Shown piece by piece: positions 1-12,074 of a stretch of DNA of 64,000 nt (its first letter is position 1; the number at the start of each line of letters is the position of its first letter). The notes under the pieces were generated by a model. It saw nothing but the letters and a program-made list of their open reading frames with translations, had not been told where the DNA came from and ran no database searches. The position numbers were made by a program, and so were the translations under genes. This DNA is from Plectrocnemia conspersa. Taxonomy: Eukaryota > Arthropoda > Insecta > Trichoptera > Polycentropodidae. Where the stretch lies: the NCBI GenBank assembly GCA_009617715.1, contig VTFK01000208.1, forward strand, positions 372,001 through 436,000, in the 5' to 3' direction.

Positions 1-460
1 TTTCAGGTGAGTAATTTGCCGGAATAAAAGGTAGCGGTCTTCTTTTTCCGCCTAGCATCGGTTTATCGGACCATGAACGTAGAGGACGAAGGCATGGCAG
101 TCGTTACGTAACGAGGGATACAAAGGTATGCGATGAAAATTTACAAACACGCTGTTGAAGCTTAGGGATCGATGTATATATTATAGTTATGACGTAATAG
201 ACTTCATATTATTAAATAAATTAGTATAAAAAATATCCGAACACCTACAAGGTATAACATCATAAAACGACTAATGTCGTAATGAGGTTAGTGGCGCATA
301 ATTTGTGATAAATATTTTAATGGATTAATATTGCGCAAGTTGAGCCAAATCTTACAGTTGCAGTTTTTATATATATATATATGTGTACATCATACAAAAA
401 AACGCCAAAAAAGATGATAACAGCTTATTTAATATATGCGATTTATCACAGAATCGTATT
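1..460. other. AT-rich noncoding DNA with possible splice donor at the edge
   Basis: The first twelve bases read TTTCAGGTGAGT, a near-perfect splice donor (CAG|GTGAGT) that would put an exon end at base 6 on the plus strand. Only six bases of that exon would be in view, so it cannot be tested. The rest is AT-rich with a short TA run at about 369-382. I see no gene. Confidence 0.3.
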
Positions 461-700
461 CAGGGCCGCCGAGAGTGAACCTGGGCCCTGGGAAAACAAT
501 GATTCCGGGCCTCATGACAAAAATAGCATTTTATATATTTTTTGAATAAATAATAATAGTTTAACATTAACCCTTTCTATGCTACAAATAAAATATGCTA
601 TAAAAAATATCTACTCATAATATTTACCTGATAATTAGTCGTGTTTTCTTTGCTGTTCAGTGTTGCCATATAGTGAATTTCCAGTCCAGGTCAAAATGTG
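461..700 (+). repeat. Dispersed repeat R1, copy 1 (hAT-like terminus)
   Basis: The copy begins CAGGGCCGCCGAGAG, the style of terminus seen in many hAT-superfamily elements, followed by a block built around GGGAAAACAATGATTCC. The same start and block recur at 9571 and 19226. The second half of this copy (about 600-695) matches 19450-19545 closely, so this is an internally deleted relative of the 19.2-kb copy. No opposite terminus or target-site duplication could be found here. What is seen is the three-way repetition; the hAT assignment is inference from the terminal bases. Confidence 0.6.
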
Positions 701-2639
701 AATTTTTGCATTCTGAGAGCTTTTGCGCTCTTTTATTGACTCAGTTGTTATGAATCAATTGCATCGGTTCCTAATCACACCTCCGAAAAATTCACGCCTT
801 AAGAGAAAACACGATATAGATGGCTATTTTGGCAATGATACTAGACGCAGGGTCGAACGTATTGTCTCTGGCGTGCGCCTTCTCATAGAAAGGCTTGCTT
901 TTATTGGCGGTGATAATGGGTGGTTAACATCTCTATATTTAAGAATTTCGAAAAACAATGGTAATTGATGCGGTGTAAAATGTTTTGCCTTTGGCGCTGT
1001 TCTTTTTACATAAAAAATAATTTTGTGTTTGTGCAATATTTCCTATTATTGCCGTTGGTATTTTGTGGTACTTTGATCTCTCTTCAGCTGTGTGATGTAT
1101 GTGTTTTTAACTTTCGTAAATGTGTAGATACTTTTCTAGTGTAAAAAAATTCTCTTTTCGTTGTTCAAGTTGCCGTTATTGTGACCTCTAAATTGTGCCT
1201 AATAGCGTATCTGGTTTAGTTGGTATTTTACTTAAAGAAAAAATTAACATTTTACTTTTAACATAAAATTTATTTGGTTTCGGTTTTTTCAATGTAAAAT
1301 TTAATAAGAAATGCAAATTAAAAACAAATGTTGTAACAAACTATGTAAAAATAACTATTAGTTGGTCCCGGGCGAAACTAGGTGACATAGCTATTTTCTG
1401 TGTCGTACAGTATTAGTATAATAATAATAAATTAATCATTTAATTTTCCACGTCATTTGTGAAAGTCAGTCATTAAAAATGACATTAGCTTCTATCGTAA
1501 TAAATTATTATTAAAAATGGAGAAATCTGCAAGTAAACTATAATAAAAAATTAATTTATATTCATGAAAAATCGTTTTATTAATTTTTTTAACTACCATA
1601 AGAATATCTCACAGTTAATTATATTATTTATTATAACTATTCAATGTAATTAACGCTCTTTGTTTAAATCAATACAATATTGCTTTCAATAGCCAATTTT
1701 ATTTTAATATTTATTATTGTTTTTGTATATTTTTTGGTTCATTTCATTTCATTGTTGACAATAACAATAGCACGAATCCCACGCGGTAGTTAACTCATTT
1801 TTTATACGAATCCTGCGTCTTATCTGGTCAGATCGACGGCCGTCAATTGCCACCTCGTAATGCCATATTTTCAGCATGATCTATAAGGTGAAAGTTTCGG
1901 ATCAACGCTATTTTTTGCTCTCTTTTTTTTTTTTTGACGAAAACGGTACGAGACCGCTTTTTTTCTTCCCCACCGAACCAGTTTTCTTTTTTTTGCGCAA
2001 TACGTCTCTACACTATTACGTTTTCGGCTTGATGCATTCGCTTTCGAATGAAAGGAAAATTGTCACTTAATTCGTATGGTGTTTTTATTTTGTGTGCCAA
2101 AAATAATGGGAAAGAAATGTAAATTGAGCGACGGATGTTTACGGCCAATTTGCCAAATTTCGACACGATTTAAAATTTGAATTGTAAAATGGGTTCTCGA
2201 ACGAAAACAGGATAAGAAGAAGTAAGTACATAATTATATGTAAAACAAATATGCTTCTTCTAGGTTATAAAATAAACCATTCGTTTCCATGGGTTCAGTA
2301 ATAATGTTACGATTGGGAACTGTGAACGTGTCAACCCGCATGGTCGCGATATGATTAATGATTTTAAAGTCTCGAGAAGTGAGATTTTAATTTGCTTATC
2401 GATTAAATTTTTTTTTTGATATTTTTATTTATTATTTATATTAACTAAAAAAATCAATTTCAATTTTATATTTAAAACAATAACTGTGAAATTACATATA
2501 CTTAGCCATAATAATGGGGCACCCCAATAAATGTGTTATATCTTAAAAAATCGTGAAAATATAAATGAAAAACCAGCTAAGATTGTTTAAAGTGTTCATT
2601 TCAAGCTTATTTTTAATATATAGTTGTCACATCCTTAGC
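701..2639. other. AT-rich DNA, nothing recognised
   Basis: Open frames here are short and match no family I know; one of 81 codons at 723-968 only opens with a non-ATG codon. The block around 1363 (GTTGGTCCCGGGCGAAAC) is GC-rich against its background and could be another repeat edge, but I found no second copy. There are no promoter-like islands. Confidence 0.5.
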
Positions 2640-3182
2640 TAAAAATACAGCTGCAACCCTTTTTGACATACTGTCAATTAATGACTTGCGGGAGGACGGA
2701 GACAATTTTCTTCATTCCAACTGAAATTTTCTCGCAGCTTAAGTTTGGGTTTGCAATCGTGTTGGGCAACATTTTTTTTTAATTTTAGCCATAAACGCTC
2801 TATAGGATTTAAGTTTGGTGACTGTGTAGGTCATCCTAAAAGCGTCAAACCCTTTGACGAAAACTAACCCATGTTTTTTAGCGTAGTATGGCATCGAGAG
2901 TTTTCTTGCTGGAATCAGTAGCGTGGTCTGTGCTTTAGAATATTTTCCAGTAGGAATCCATTAAAGTGGATTCCAGCATTGAAATATAAATGTCACTATT
3001 TATACCTCCCTCGCAAGTTCGCAGGTTTCCTACCCCTGCTGCTGCCATGCAACCCCAGACCATAACGCTTCCGCCATAATATTTGACTTTAGATGCTACG
3101 CAATCAGATAGATATTCTTCTCCGACTCTTCGACGCACGTGTATTTTAGCCAAACTATGTTCTTGTAAAGAGTTACACACTA
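2640..3182 (-). pseudogene. Tc1-like transposase relic
   Basis: On the minus strand the frame ending near 2935 carries VRRRVGEEYLSDCV followed by GGSVMVWGCMAAAGVGNL, the hallmark central segment of Tc1-family DDE transposases. Further along (about 2790-2850) another frame gives PTQSPNLNPIERLW, the region holding the catalytic Glu in Tc1 proteins. The usual SPD there reads SPN. The catalytic Asp of the DNDPKHT block is not recognisable, and at least two frame changes and stops separate the conserved pieces. The N-terminal DNA-binding half and the first catalytic Asp are missing, because the match starts at 3182 beside a hAT fragment. This is dead transposon DNA, about half of the usual ~340-codon gene. 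Confidence 0.85.
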
Positions 3183-3371
3183 TTATAAGGGCTGCCTCAT
3201 TATTATGGCCAAGGCTGTATTATGCAAATAGGAATATTTTATTTTGGTTGGGCAAAATAAGTTTTTGGAAAGACGAAGGCATTTAGGCACGAATAAGATT
3301 ATCGTAGTAAATATTCCTGCCATTGAGAATATTCGTTCGCTTTCCGTTGATGTTGGTTTAAGTGTGAGCAA
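3183..3371 (-). pseudogene. hAT transposase C-terminal dimerisation-domain relic
   Basis: The minus-strand frame contains KPTSTESERIFSMAGIF, matching the signature of the hAT C-terminal dimerisation region (hydrophobics, then TSxxSER.FS.AG). A +1 shift just after it recovers a block with LNAFVFPKTYF, which fits the usual continuation 'LN...L.FLK.YF' of that domain. The rest of the ~600-residue transposase, including its catalytic residues and zinc finger, is absent. The fragment directly abuts the Tc1 relic at 3182/3183, so one element probably broke the other or they were joined by deletion. Assignment rests on the motif alone, but the motif is distinctive. Confidence 0.7.
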
Positions 3372-4196
3372 AAATTTATGTTAGAGATTTAGATTTTGTG
3401 TCCATTCTCCAAATGGTTGCAAAATCTTAAATTCATTTCATCGACGTTTATCATCATCGTGGTTTATTTAATTATTTTTTGATTGTCAACTTGATGTTAA
3501 TAAAATCGTTGTCAGAATTTTTTCATTAATTATTTCTGTATTTAAATTAGAAAAAAGACGTTTTAATACATCTTTCCCATTTTCAAATATTTTTTGGTAA
3601 CAACTTCGAAAATAGTTTTAATTGGCAATATAATTATGCATTAGTTAAAAATATATTAAACCAGTAAGCAGTTTATTTCGTTTCTTATTGTATTATTACA
3701 ATATACAACAAATGTAATACTAGATAAAAAATAATACATTGAAAAGAAGAAAAAAAATATTAAAATTAAATAATACGAGCCGGACCAGCTCCTCGTACCT
3801 GACATTAAACAGAACAATGTGCAATGCCAGCTTATTAAGGAGCCCGGTAGCGACAGCCATAGGTGTGTCGGCTTGTGCGGACATCCTGTCTCTAACAGAC
3901 ATAAAAGAGGACGCGATCGTGATTCTCCGTTCCGAAACCCAAAACTGGAATTTCTCAACAATATTTTGATTGTCAACAGCACTCTTCAGTAGCTTAAAGA
4001 AGTTCTAAGCAAAAAAAACTTTCTGTGAGAACTCAGTGAATCGTATTCCAACGCTTTTAAATGAAAGGTTTTGTGATACAAAAACAGATAATAATCAAAT
4101 ATTTCTTAAGCGTATCTCAAAAACATTTTCTGAAAGTTTTCGATTAATTAATTAGTATTTGGTTATTTGGTGATTTTAAATTATAGATTCCGATTC
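3372..4196. other. AT-rich DNA, nothing recognised
   Basis: Overlapping open frames of 60-108 codons occur on both strands at 3656-3982. They overlap one another antisense, match no family I recognise and include low-complexity F/K-rich stretches. I read them as chance. Confidence 0.5.
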
Positions 4197-4625
4197 AAAA
4201 ATGCCAAAACTAAAGTGTCATAGACGCGAATAAAATGAAACGAAGCCAAGCATCTCGGAATATGTATCCCAGATGTCGTTTACGCGTAGAGAGAATCTCT
4301 ACTTGCGCTCAAAAGTGTTTCGGGGATCTTTAGTGAAAGTTTCTTTAGCCAAAATGTTCCCACCGAGATCGTAGGAATAAACTGATGGCGAACAGGATTG
4401 AGATAATAACACAGTATGGCACTTTCCGACACTAAATAGCAGACGGTTGAAGCCTATCTCCATAGGGAATCTAAATCACTGTAAAACGAAGGTGTTCGCA
4501 ACATATCGAATGTATAAAACAGAAAAAAACTTGAATTTATAACTGCCGTATTTATGTCATTAAAAATAGTGTGAAGAGCAGAGGGACCAGGATGGACCCT
4601 CGAGGAACATTCGAAGGGGTGAAAT
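4197..4625 (-). pseudogene. Jockey-like LINE reverse transcriptase relic (fingers/palm to thumb)
   Basis: Read on the minus strand from about 4612 the sequence gives NVPRGSILVPLLFTLF, a decayed form of the VPQGSxLGPLLF block of non-LTR reverse transcriptases; a 1-base shift restores the following 'FINDI'. Downstream pieces in shifting frames fit the Jockey-group order: a SDLDSLWR stretch, a lysine/cysteine/histidine block (GKCHTV), ETFTKDL, and a final LGFVSFYSR-like block before 4200. The FADD catalytic motif is not intact. At least four frame changes are needed, so this is an old, truncated copy. It retains roughly the C-terminal third of the RT domain; the endonuclease and 5' part are absent. 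Confidence 0.75.
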
Positions 4626-7600
4626 ACTCTTTCGATAATCGGCCGCGTATGATATATACATATATATTTAATAAAATATAATTATCTGTAGTCGCCGCAA
4701 ATGTTCAGTTAACATTATTATTTTAATCTATTTTAGCAATTATTTATTTCCAGGGAAATACTGATCGATTAATTCTAATGAACAGAAAATCTTACGCTGA
4801 CCACTTATTTATATTTCTAGTTAAATGATTCTGTTTTTATTGTATAATATAATTGGAGTAAAACATGTGTTGTTAATAAATTATATGAGAATGTATTACT
4901 ACCATTTTATGGCATAATCAAATTTGATAAATCATGTCCATAGCAAGTTTATCAAGCTTTGTTTTCCCAACTTGCCAGAGGTAATCCTCGAGTAATTCCA
5001 CTATATAGGTCAGGTTTAACTAATTATCTCATTACTTTATATGTACATAGTTATTATATAATATTTATCCATACACGTAGGCATCAGAAACTCTTACTAA
5101 TTATTATACATACTCGTATAGCCTTTAAAATATCGTATTACCCTTTGAAAACAAACTATTGTTCTCATAGCATAACAGTATAACACATACTGACATGTTA
5201 TTGTGTTTATAAATAATTCTATTTTACTTTGAATACATTTATTTTATAATAATTCAGTTCTCTCTCGTATTTCATTGTCCTATCTTTTCGAGAGCGGGCA
5301 TTTTGTTTTTATTATTAAGAAAATGGGTTTTTAACCACACGACCCGATCGCTCGATACTCGAGCGAGTCGCACACTACACGCTTCCCTTCTAAATTTCCT
5401 CATAAATGTTGTCTAGTTTTGAAATAACATTGATTTTTGCACGACCGTCAGTCACGCCCATCGACAACTTTCCCTTTCCTCGATACTCGCATAAAAAGAT
5501 GTAGGTATAATACAACAAAACGAATAACTTTCGTGATTGACAATGATAATTAAAGTACGGAGAGCAATTTAGAAGAAACAACACGCGATCACTGCCATAT
5601 CCATTATCCACGTTCAAAAACAATTTTGTATGAACGTCACGTGATAAAATGATTATATAACGCCATTAGCTAATGTTTGTGCAGTGCTACAAAAGCGCAT
5701 CTTGTTGCATCGCCATACGATTAATTCGATATCCTTTGAGATTTTCTATAGTGCACCACTGCATTGGGTTAATCGAGATTTTCAATCACAACGAGCACTT
5801 TAATGAAATTAAAATATTTTCACATGCAACACGAAAGAGTTTCATTACTTTATTTTTCATTATATTGTGATATCGTTGCTTTCAAAAATATTCGCTCGCA
5901 TTTATGACGCTTTTTCGGGTTGCCGAGCTTTTAATTATTTCGTTTTTCATTTTTATTCAAGGTACCATTTGTACTATATTTTATGTTTATTTATTGCTTT
6001 CTTTTCAATTATATTTAATATTATTTTAACTATATGAAACAAGCAGTTTTTATAGATTTTCCTAATCTTACGGATTGATGTTTATTAATAAAAGCCAAGC
6101 TAGGGTGCGCTGGTATAAGATTTATAAATAATATAATCCAATATTATATATATTATATTATCCAAAATTATTGATTTTTATAGCACCAAAATATACTACC
6201 TCAATTTATTTTACAATTAATGTAACATCACAAATAAAACATTAAAATTTCGTTCGTGGTTCACTGATGTATTTTTTTTACCAAAACGCAGTAATGCAAA
6301 AGTCGTGTCGTTCGTTTTATTCCATCACTCCAATCGCCATCAACGTTAAAATCTAGCATAAACATACATATCAACGTTTCCCAAACATTTATTATAATAT
6401 ATTCAATATTTTTAATTTTTTTTAGCCAGGGTCTAATGAAATTGTATTTTGTCTTACAATTTTTTTTGTATTTTGTCTTGCAAAATAAAATAAAATTTCA
6501 TTCTCGAGATCCCGGACGATTTATTTTTTGTTAAAAACAATAGAGATGGTATGTACGAATTTTAAGCGTCCGATTCTTGTATAGAATTACTGAAAAAATC
6601 CTGTAAAAGCACCGTATTTCAATGAGTATATATATAGTTATTATTGTAACATACGATTATCGATAATTTTCTTTGAGCCTTTTTTGATAATAATTAAATT
6701 TGTATTATTATTTTGCAATGTTTTATTACCGTTGCATTTTTTATAGCGCTGCATCAACTATCGTCAAAATTGGCAAAAACATAGGGTTTGAGAACCCTAG
6801 AGGTGTGATGACTTCGTAGCCAGTGAGACTTAGGGTGGAATCTAGTTAGAGTTTTATTACCTTATATTTACATATAACTCAAAGTTCGGATTGGTGTGGC
6901 ATCGACAGTAATTCTCCGAGCGGTGGTGGAGAAGCTGGCGGGGGGATGTTTGAGTCCATGATCGTAGTTTATCCGCGGGCTGTGACTGCCTTCAGCGCTG
7001 GATACTTAAGTCTCGGTGTTTTTCATTCATCGAGAAACCAGAATGCCTATTTCGAGAAACCAGTGCGCAGTGTCATGGTACGCGTTAGACAACTTACAAA
7101 ACACCAATTATGCATCGCTCATGAAATTCGCTTTGCCATTTCTGAAGTTCCTTACAAATGGAATTTAAATCAATCCGGAGAAAATAATCAGTTAATTTAC
7201 TGATGGCAATAAAAATTATCTCTTATTTAAAAAAAATATTTTTTGACTAAAAAATTACTATATTTATATAGATAGTAAATACAGTGAAAAAAATATTAAA
7301 AATATCATCAAAAAGATGCTCATTTATACAAAAATGTCGGGAAAAAATCTATTATCTTAGAATGTAAAACTATGGTGAATAGTTCTCATATTATGCTGAA
7401 GCGATTTATATGTTTTAAATTAATTATATAAAAAATGCTTATAGATTTAAATAACTGTTACATATAACGAAAATACCAGAAATTACAGAAGTTTTTAAGC
7501 CATTAATATTCATTTCTGAAACATTCCGAAGACGTGATTTAAACTTGTGCTCAGACGACGCAATTTTTAAATTCGCATTTCTGTATTAAAAAAAGTCATG

Positions 7601-7689
7601 ATAAATGCTTTTAAAAAAACATGTATAAAAACTAAGATGAATAGATTTAATTGCTGCATTAAAATATGTATTCATCCTTTTATTACAAA
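4626..7689. other. AT-rich DNA without recognisable genes
   Basis: There are short GC-richer patches at about 5265-5470 and 6890-7030. An 85-codon ATG frame sits at 6946-7203, but it has no recognisable domain, no signal peptide and no splice context, so I do not call it. A small palindrome (CGCTCGATACTCGAGCG) lies near 5350. No transposon protein remnant was recognised. Confidence 0.45.
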
Positions 7690-7990
7690 TTTATTTCATT
7701 TTACGTATTGCATGGCATATTTCAGTAGCTCGTAATCTGTCGTCAGCACGTCGCTGTTTGGCTTCTTCAACGGTTTCATTAACACGTATTGCAGTAGTAT
7801 GTAATCGTCTTTAACAAATAAGTTGAAAATAGCACAGTTACCCAAGAAATGGCACCTTGAATGATATGTGCAAATGTCACGTTCCTACTGTTCACTGTTT
7901 GTGAGGAGTTCTTGTGACAGACAGACAGACGCGTGTATTTTTTGTTTTATAGTATATATATATACATATATAACTTGATGTAATAACATA
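7690..7990 (-). mobile_element. Helitron-like element fragment, copy H1 (inverse orientation)
   Basis: Reading the minus strand gives, in order: a TATATACTATAAAAC-type start, a (GTCT)n run followed by CACAAG, a conserved block CTATTTTCAACTT, and then a coding-like stretch with ETVEEAKQRRADDRLRATE (about 7810-7700). The same four landmarks occur in the same order on the plus strand at 13288-13495, so this is one dispersed family. Arg/Glu/Ala-rich repeats of this kind are often found upstream of helicase genes in arthropod Helitrons, and the outer end at 13290 begins TCTATAC, in line with a Helitron 5'-TC terminus. The family link is seen; the Helitron label is inference. Confidence 0.4.
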
Positions 7991-8640
7991 AAAATGCAAT
8001 TTACTGATCCCGGATCGTTAAATCCGATTTAAAAATCATGGTTTTAAAATTTTGATTCGGGATTGGATTGCCTAGTGGTGCGTGAATTGTCAAAGTTGTG
8101 GAGAAATATGGTAATTTTACCCCTCTCATTATTGCTTATTTCAATTGGTTTACGAGATTTCTCATTTTACATATAGAATTTTCAATGTGTGGTTTTATGA
8201 GTTGCAATATGATAGCTTATTTTGTATGAATCCATTGTGACCTTTTGTAATCTAATGTTATTATTAACTTGAAATGTTTAGTTTCTGTACAAATTGCAAA
8301 CAATGCATCTATTTATGGCAAGAGCCCCGATATCCCTATGTATGTAACAATTAACTTCATAAGTAACCCTAAAGTTTTGCATAACACACATAGAGAACCG
8401 CTGATGTTTATATTATAACGCATTTTCGTTAAAAAATACAGTTAACGTGTTTTTGGCTTGTTTAATATAATTATAATACCATTTATTGAATATCAAAATC
8501 ATTTGTGCTGAATAATAGAAATATTTTTGAATTATGGATGTAAATAAAAATAAAAATAAAATATTTTCAATATATAGATATATGTTTTTATTTTGATACT
8601 TGATGTACATTGTATACATTTGTATATAAAATAAAAATCA

Positions 8641-8725
8641 GGGGGGTAGCTCAGATTTATTTAGAATTGCCTAGAGCGCTGAAGTGCCTTGGGCCTGCGC
8701 TGTTTTTGTTCGAGGGTTGTTATTA
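8641..8725 (+). repeat. Possible tRNA-derived SINE head
   Basis: The segment has GGTAGCTCAG, a tRNA D-arm / box-A-like string, and GTTCGAGGG, a box-B-like string, about 60 bases further on. No acceptor stem pairs across it, so it is not a tRNA gene. It does not align well with the three clear SINE copies in this window and may be a different family or chance. Confidence 0.3.
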
Positions 8726-9059
8726 TTAGTTGCTTCAAAATATTTTCTTTTATGTATTATATAAAAACATTACATTAGTTCGAGGTATTAAAAAGTTTGC
8801 GAACCGCTGGCATATACATTATACATGTACATACATATATGCGCTCAAGTGCTAACATATTTAAAATTACAACAACGTCCTCGGCGGCTACCAAAGCGCA
8901 AAGGGAATGAATGAATGGCACACAAGCACACAACAGGGGTAGTGGGTCGCGGGCCTCGTGAATGTGATATCGATTTTTCTCGAAGGGAAATAAGGGTTGG
9001 TGTGAGCAACGGTGATGACGTGTGCTCGTGTGTGTATTAGTATCCATTTTACACATCTG

Positions 9060-9360
9060 CGTCGATTACAATAAGCGGCCTATGCGGAATTGATTCGCTA
9101 GGTTACGCAACCTGACCCCGCGCAAGGTCACGGTCGCGGGGGTTCGTCCTTGGAGCGTAGGCCCAAGGCCGGTAGGGGAGGAGGGAAGATCGCGAGAGAG
9201 GGTTGGAGGAGACCCGCGGCGGCGCCCCACCTGCCAGCAAATTTATAATGTCCTCGTCGGGGATCCGTTGCTTAATGCTTCCTGGGGCGTTGTTATAAAC
9301 AGCGTGGGGCTTAATTATGAATTAACCGAAAATAGTCGTTGAGCGTTAAGTGTCTCTCTT
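9060..9360. promoter_or_regulatory. GC-rich patch, candidate conserved enhancer
   Basis: About 300 bases of much higher GC stand out in AT-rich flanks. Visible motifs are CAAGGTCA at 9123-9130 (an FTZ-F1/ERR-type half site) and TTAATTATGAATTAA at 9311-9325, a homeodomain-type AT palindrome. There is no long open frame with codon character and no clear splice sites. I infer a regulatory element; a short untranslated exon is the alternative. Confidence 0.3.
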
Positions 9361-9570
9361 ATGCCCACGCAGAGGGTTTTGTGTATGTGAACCTTTAGAG
9401 AAATTCTTTTGGATTATGTCCAGAATATGATCAAACGAGCTGAAGCTTATCGGTCGATTTGGAAAGAAATTTCAATTTTAAATCACTTGGTTGTGTGTAA
9501 TTAGTAAATCATAATTCATATTTTTTTAACCGGTTCTATATATAATATATTCCAATGGACTCATCACATA

Positions 9571-9745
9571 CAGGGCTGCCGAGAGCAGGACCCTGGGAAA
9601 ACAATGATTCCGGGCCTCATGACCAAAATGGCATTTTATTTATTTTTAACATTGTAATATAATTTCTTGAATAAATTTCTTTCTATGATACAAATAAATA
9701 TAAAAATTAGCCACCGTTGAAACATATTTTATGATCCGATCATTG
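9571..9745 (+). repeat. Dispersed repeat R1, copy 2
   Basis: The copy starts CAGGGCTGCCGAGAG and runs through the same GGGAAAACAATGATTCC block as copies 1 and 3. It stays alignable with copy 3 through CACCGTTGAAACATATTTT near 9735 and is then lost. The hairpin part seen in copy 3 is absent. Confidence 0.65.
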
Positions 9746-10649
9746 TTAACTTTCGGCGATTATAAACTAGAAAGCATCATCAAATTTTGAATATTTTTTT
9801 TTAATCTTTTATATATAAAACACTTAAGTGTACAAGTATTTTTTTTATCTCTTTTCATATTTCGCAAAAATAAAGAATAAATATTTTTGTTATTTGTAAA
9901 TCGATAATAAATATTAATTATCTTATCAAATAATTTATTCTGGGAAATTGTTTTCAAAATTGCATTGGAGTATTAAACAAAAATCTGTTCACATTTCTTG
10001 CTAGTTAGTTATCTATCAACCGATGGATAACAAGCGATCAAGATTCATAAATCATTGACAGTAAATAATAACAATAGATTTAAATGCAGTTTTTGTGTAC
10101 GACCGTCCCCGAGTATGCCGTGTGTATTTTAAGCAAATCCTCTCATTTTGTTTTTGTTGAGCGTGAATGTTTGAGGATGCCGACACAAAATGTGTCAGAA
10201 AACTTACATTGTGAAACAATATTATCAGATTGTTAAATAGAAAATTTTCTGTCCCTTTTCGATACACCGCTCTCACTACCAACTTAATCTCTAAATGGGT
10301 TTTGCAAATTTTGCATCTTGAGACATATTTTATATGGAAAAAAATTGAAATTAAAAATAACAGAGTACTCGGTTATTTTTTAAACGCGCGGGTAACCGGA
10401 TGTACTTAATTCCGGTTCTACCCTAGGTGTATCACATGAACTTTCAGTCGATTTTCAGTCAGTTTACGATCGATCGCGATTGAGAAAGGTTCCATACACT
10501 AGTCAACCCTTTTGGCTTTTAGTAATTTACAAATATATTGAATCCAAGTTGGGACATAATGCAGCTGTGACAAGTAAAAAGATTAAAAATGTGTTCGGTA
10601 AAAGAACAACTATTCAGGGAGCAATCTGATTATGCTTTAAAAAAATGCA
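9746..10649. other. AT-rich DNA, nothing recognised
   Basis: The only visible structure is a short imperfect hairpin at about 10391-10425 (arms GGTAACCGGA and TTCCGGTTCTACC). Minus-strand open frames of 65-76 codons here lack any recognisable motif. Confidence 0.5.
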
Positions 10650-10835
10650 CCAAAGCAGATAATTGGTGGACCGTTAAAAAAGTGATTCATTAATATTTTT
10701 TAACAAGTCAAATCAATTACAGCTATTTCACATTGTCCTATAATTTATGATATGAACGAAAAATTACAAAAACAGCAAATTTTAACGAACAAAATGGACC
10801 AATTATACTGCACGACAATGCATTAAAATGACAAT
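10650..10835 (+). pseudogene. mariner transposase relic (central catalytic segment)
   Basis: In shifting plus-strand frames the sequence gives NWWTVKKVIH, then MNEKLQKQQIL, then GPIILHDNA at about 10795-10823. In mariner transposases the same blocks appear in this order and spacing (VWW...GVIH, ...DEM..KLQ, GPILLHDNARPH), the last holding the second catalytic Asp, which is kept here. There are stops between the blocks and the match fades after HDNA. This is roughly 60 of ~345 codons, an old fragment. It is a separate insertion from the mariner relic at 51.1-51.7 kb. Confidence 0.6.
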
Positions 10836-11382
10836 TAAAATGTCTAATAAATTGCCACTAATTGATCTGAATATCGATAATATGTGGGATGACGAATTCG
10901 TTAAAATTTTAATGGTAGCATAATAAACCGTTAGAATAACTGTCGAATATTCGAGCTGAGAAGATTCGACATTGTTAATGCGCAGTGGTACTGAATTTAC
11001 GGTGCTTTTTAATTATATTAAATATGAAATTATCAAAATAAGAAATAAGCATATAACTCTTTAAATTCATTCAAGTCCTGACGTATTTGGTTATTGATGT
11101 ATTTTTAACTGATAATTATACAACATAGCAAAATAAATTTTAATCAATTCTTTAAAAGATCAAATTACATATTTTGTCAAAAAGAATTGCAGATCAACTA
11201 ATATACAATAGAATTAAAAAAAAAATATCTGTAGATAATGTTAGTAAATAAATATAAGCTAAAGAGTTTGATGTATTTGAAACGAAACGTGAAATTTAGC
11301 TGTGAAAAATATCTGCAGTTTTTTTGTCTATGATTTATTATACGTGCATTCAAAACGGGTGTAATTTCTCGTTTGAAAAATG

Positions 11383-11463
11383 ACTTAAAATGCATATTGT
11401 TTTATTAAAAAACATTGCATTAAAAACTAACTTAAAATGCATCTTGTTTTATAAAAAACATTT
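11383..11463. repeat. Tandem duplication, two units
   Basis: A unit beginning ACTTAAAATGCAT at 11383 is repeated at 11430 with a period of about 47 bases and a few differences. It looks like a local duplication. Confidence 0.7.
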
Positions 11464-11504
11464 CACAATAAAATAGGGTAAAAATCAGTTAAACGGTCGG
11501 AAAA

Positions 11505-11810
11505 ATGAATGTGGTCTGTAAGGTCTAGATTAATAATTCAGAGGCGGCGGGTGCGACCCACTGCAGCAGATTCAAATTTTTATTTATAAAAAATGCACTA
11601 CTCCTAAAACTGGATCTAGCTGCAAAGTGGCATCTGTTGATTATAAATTATAATACACATAATGATATATAATTAGTTATATAGATGTCATTGATTTCCA
11701 TAACGGAAAGTGGTGGTTATTCTGGGAATCGTTACATATTCATTATGTCTGATCTATTTGGTCCAAATTTACCCCGTTGTAATGCAAAGGGCTTACGCTT
11801 AAAAAGTCTA
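11505..11810 (+). repeat. tRNA-derived SINE family S, copy 1
   Basis: The head (GTGGTCTGTAAGGTCTAG and, downstream, GGGTGCGACCCA) lines up with the heads of the copies at 33911 and 59127. The body (ATCTAGCTGCAAAGTGGCAT) and tail (TTACCCCGTTGTAATGC, then GGGCTTACGC) match the 59.1-kb copy almost base for base with small indels. The better-kept head of the 33.9-kb copy has CATTCGAATCCCGC, a box-B / T-arm sequence, so the family is tRNA-derived and would be read by RNA polymerase III. This copy's own box B is mutated. Confidence 0.75.
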
Positions 11811-12074
11811 GGTTTTGAATCACACAATGAATCGACGGGTTTTTAACCCCTGATAATAATTTTAGCAGAACATATGTTTTTATACCATTAGTGTGATGCA
11901 ATTATAAAAACATGCAAGTTGTTCACTAGTAAAAAAATAAATTGCACTGTAACATATTTTTAATGTCCCAATAATCCATCAATTGTCGATTATTATCCTC
12001 ATAAAAGGTAATCCATACATTATAAAGCATATATAAAAAGATAACGATAACGAAGAATTATATACGTATAAGGG

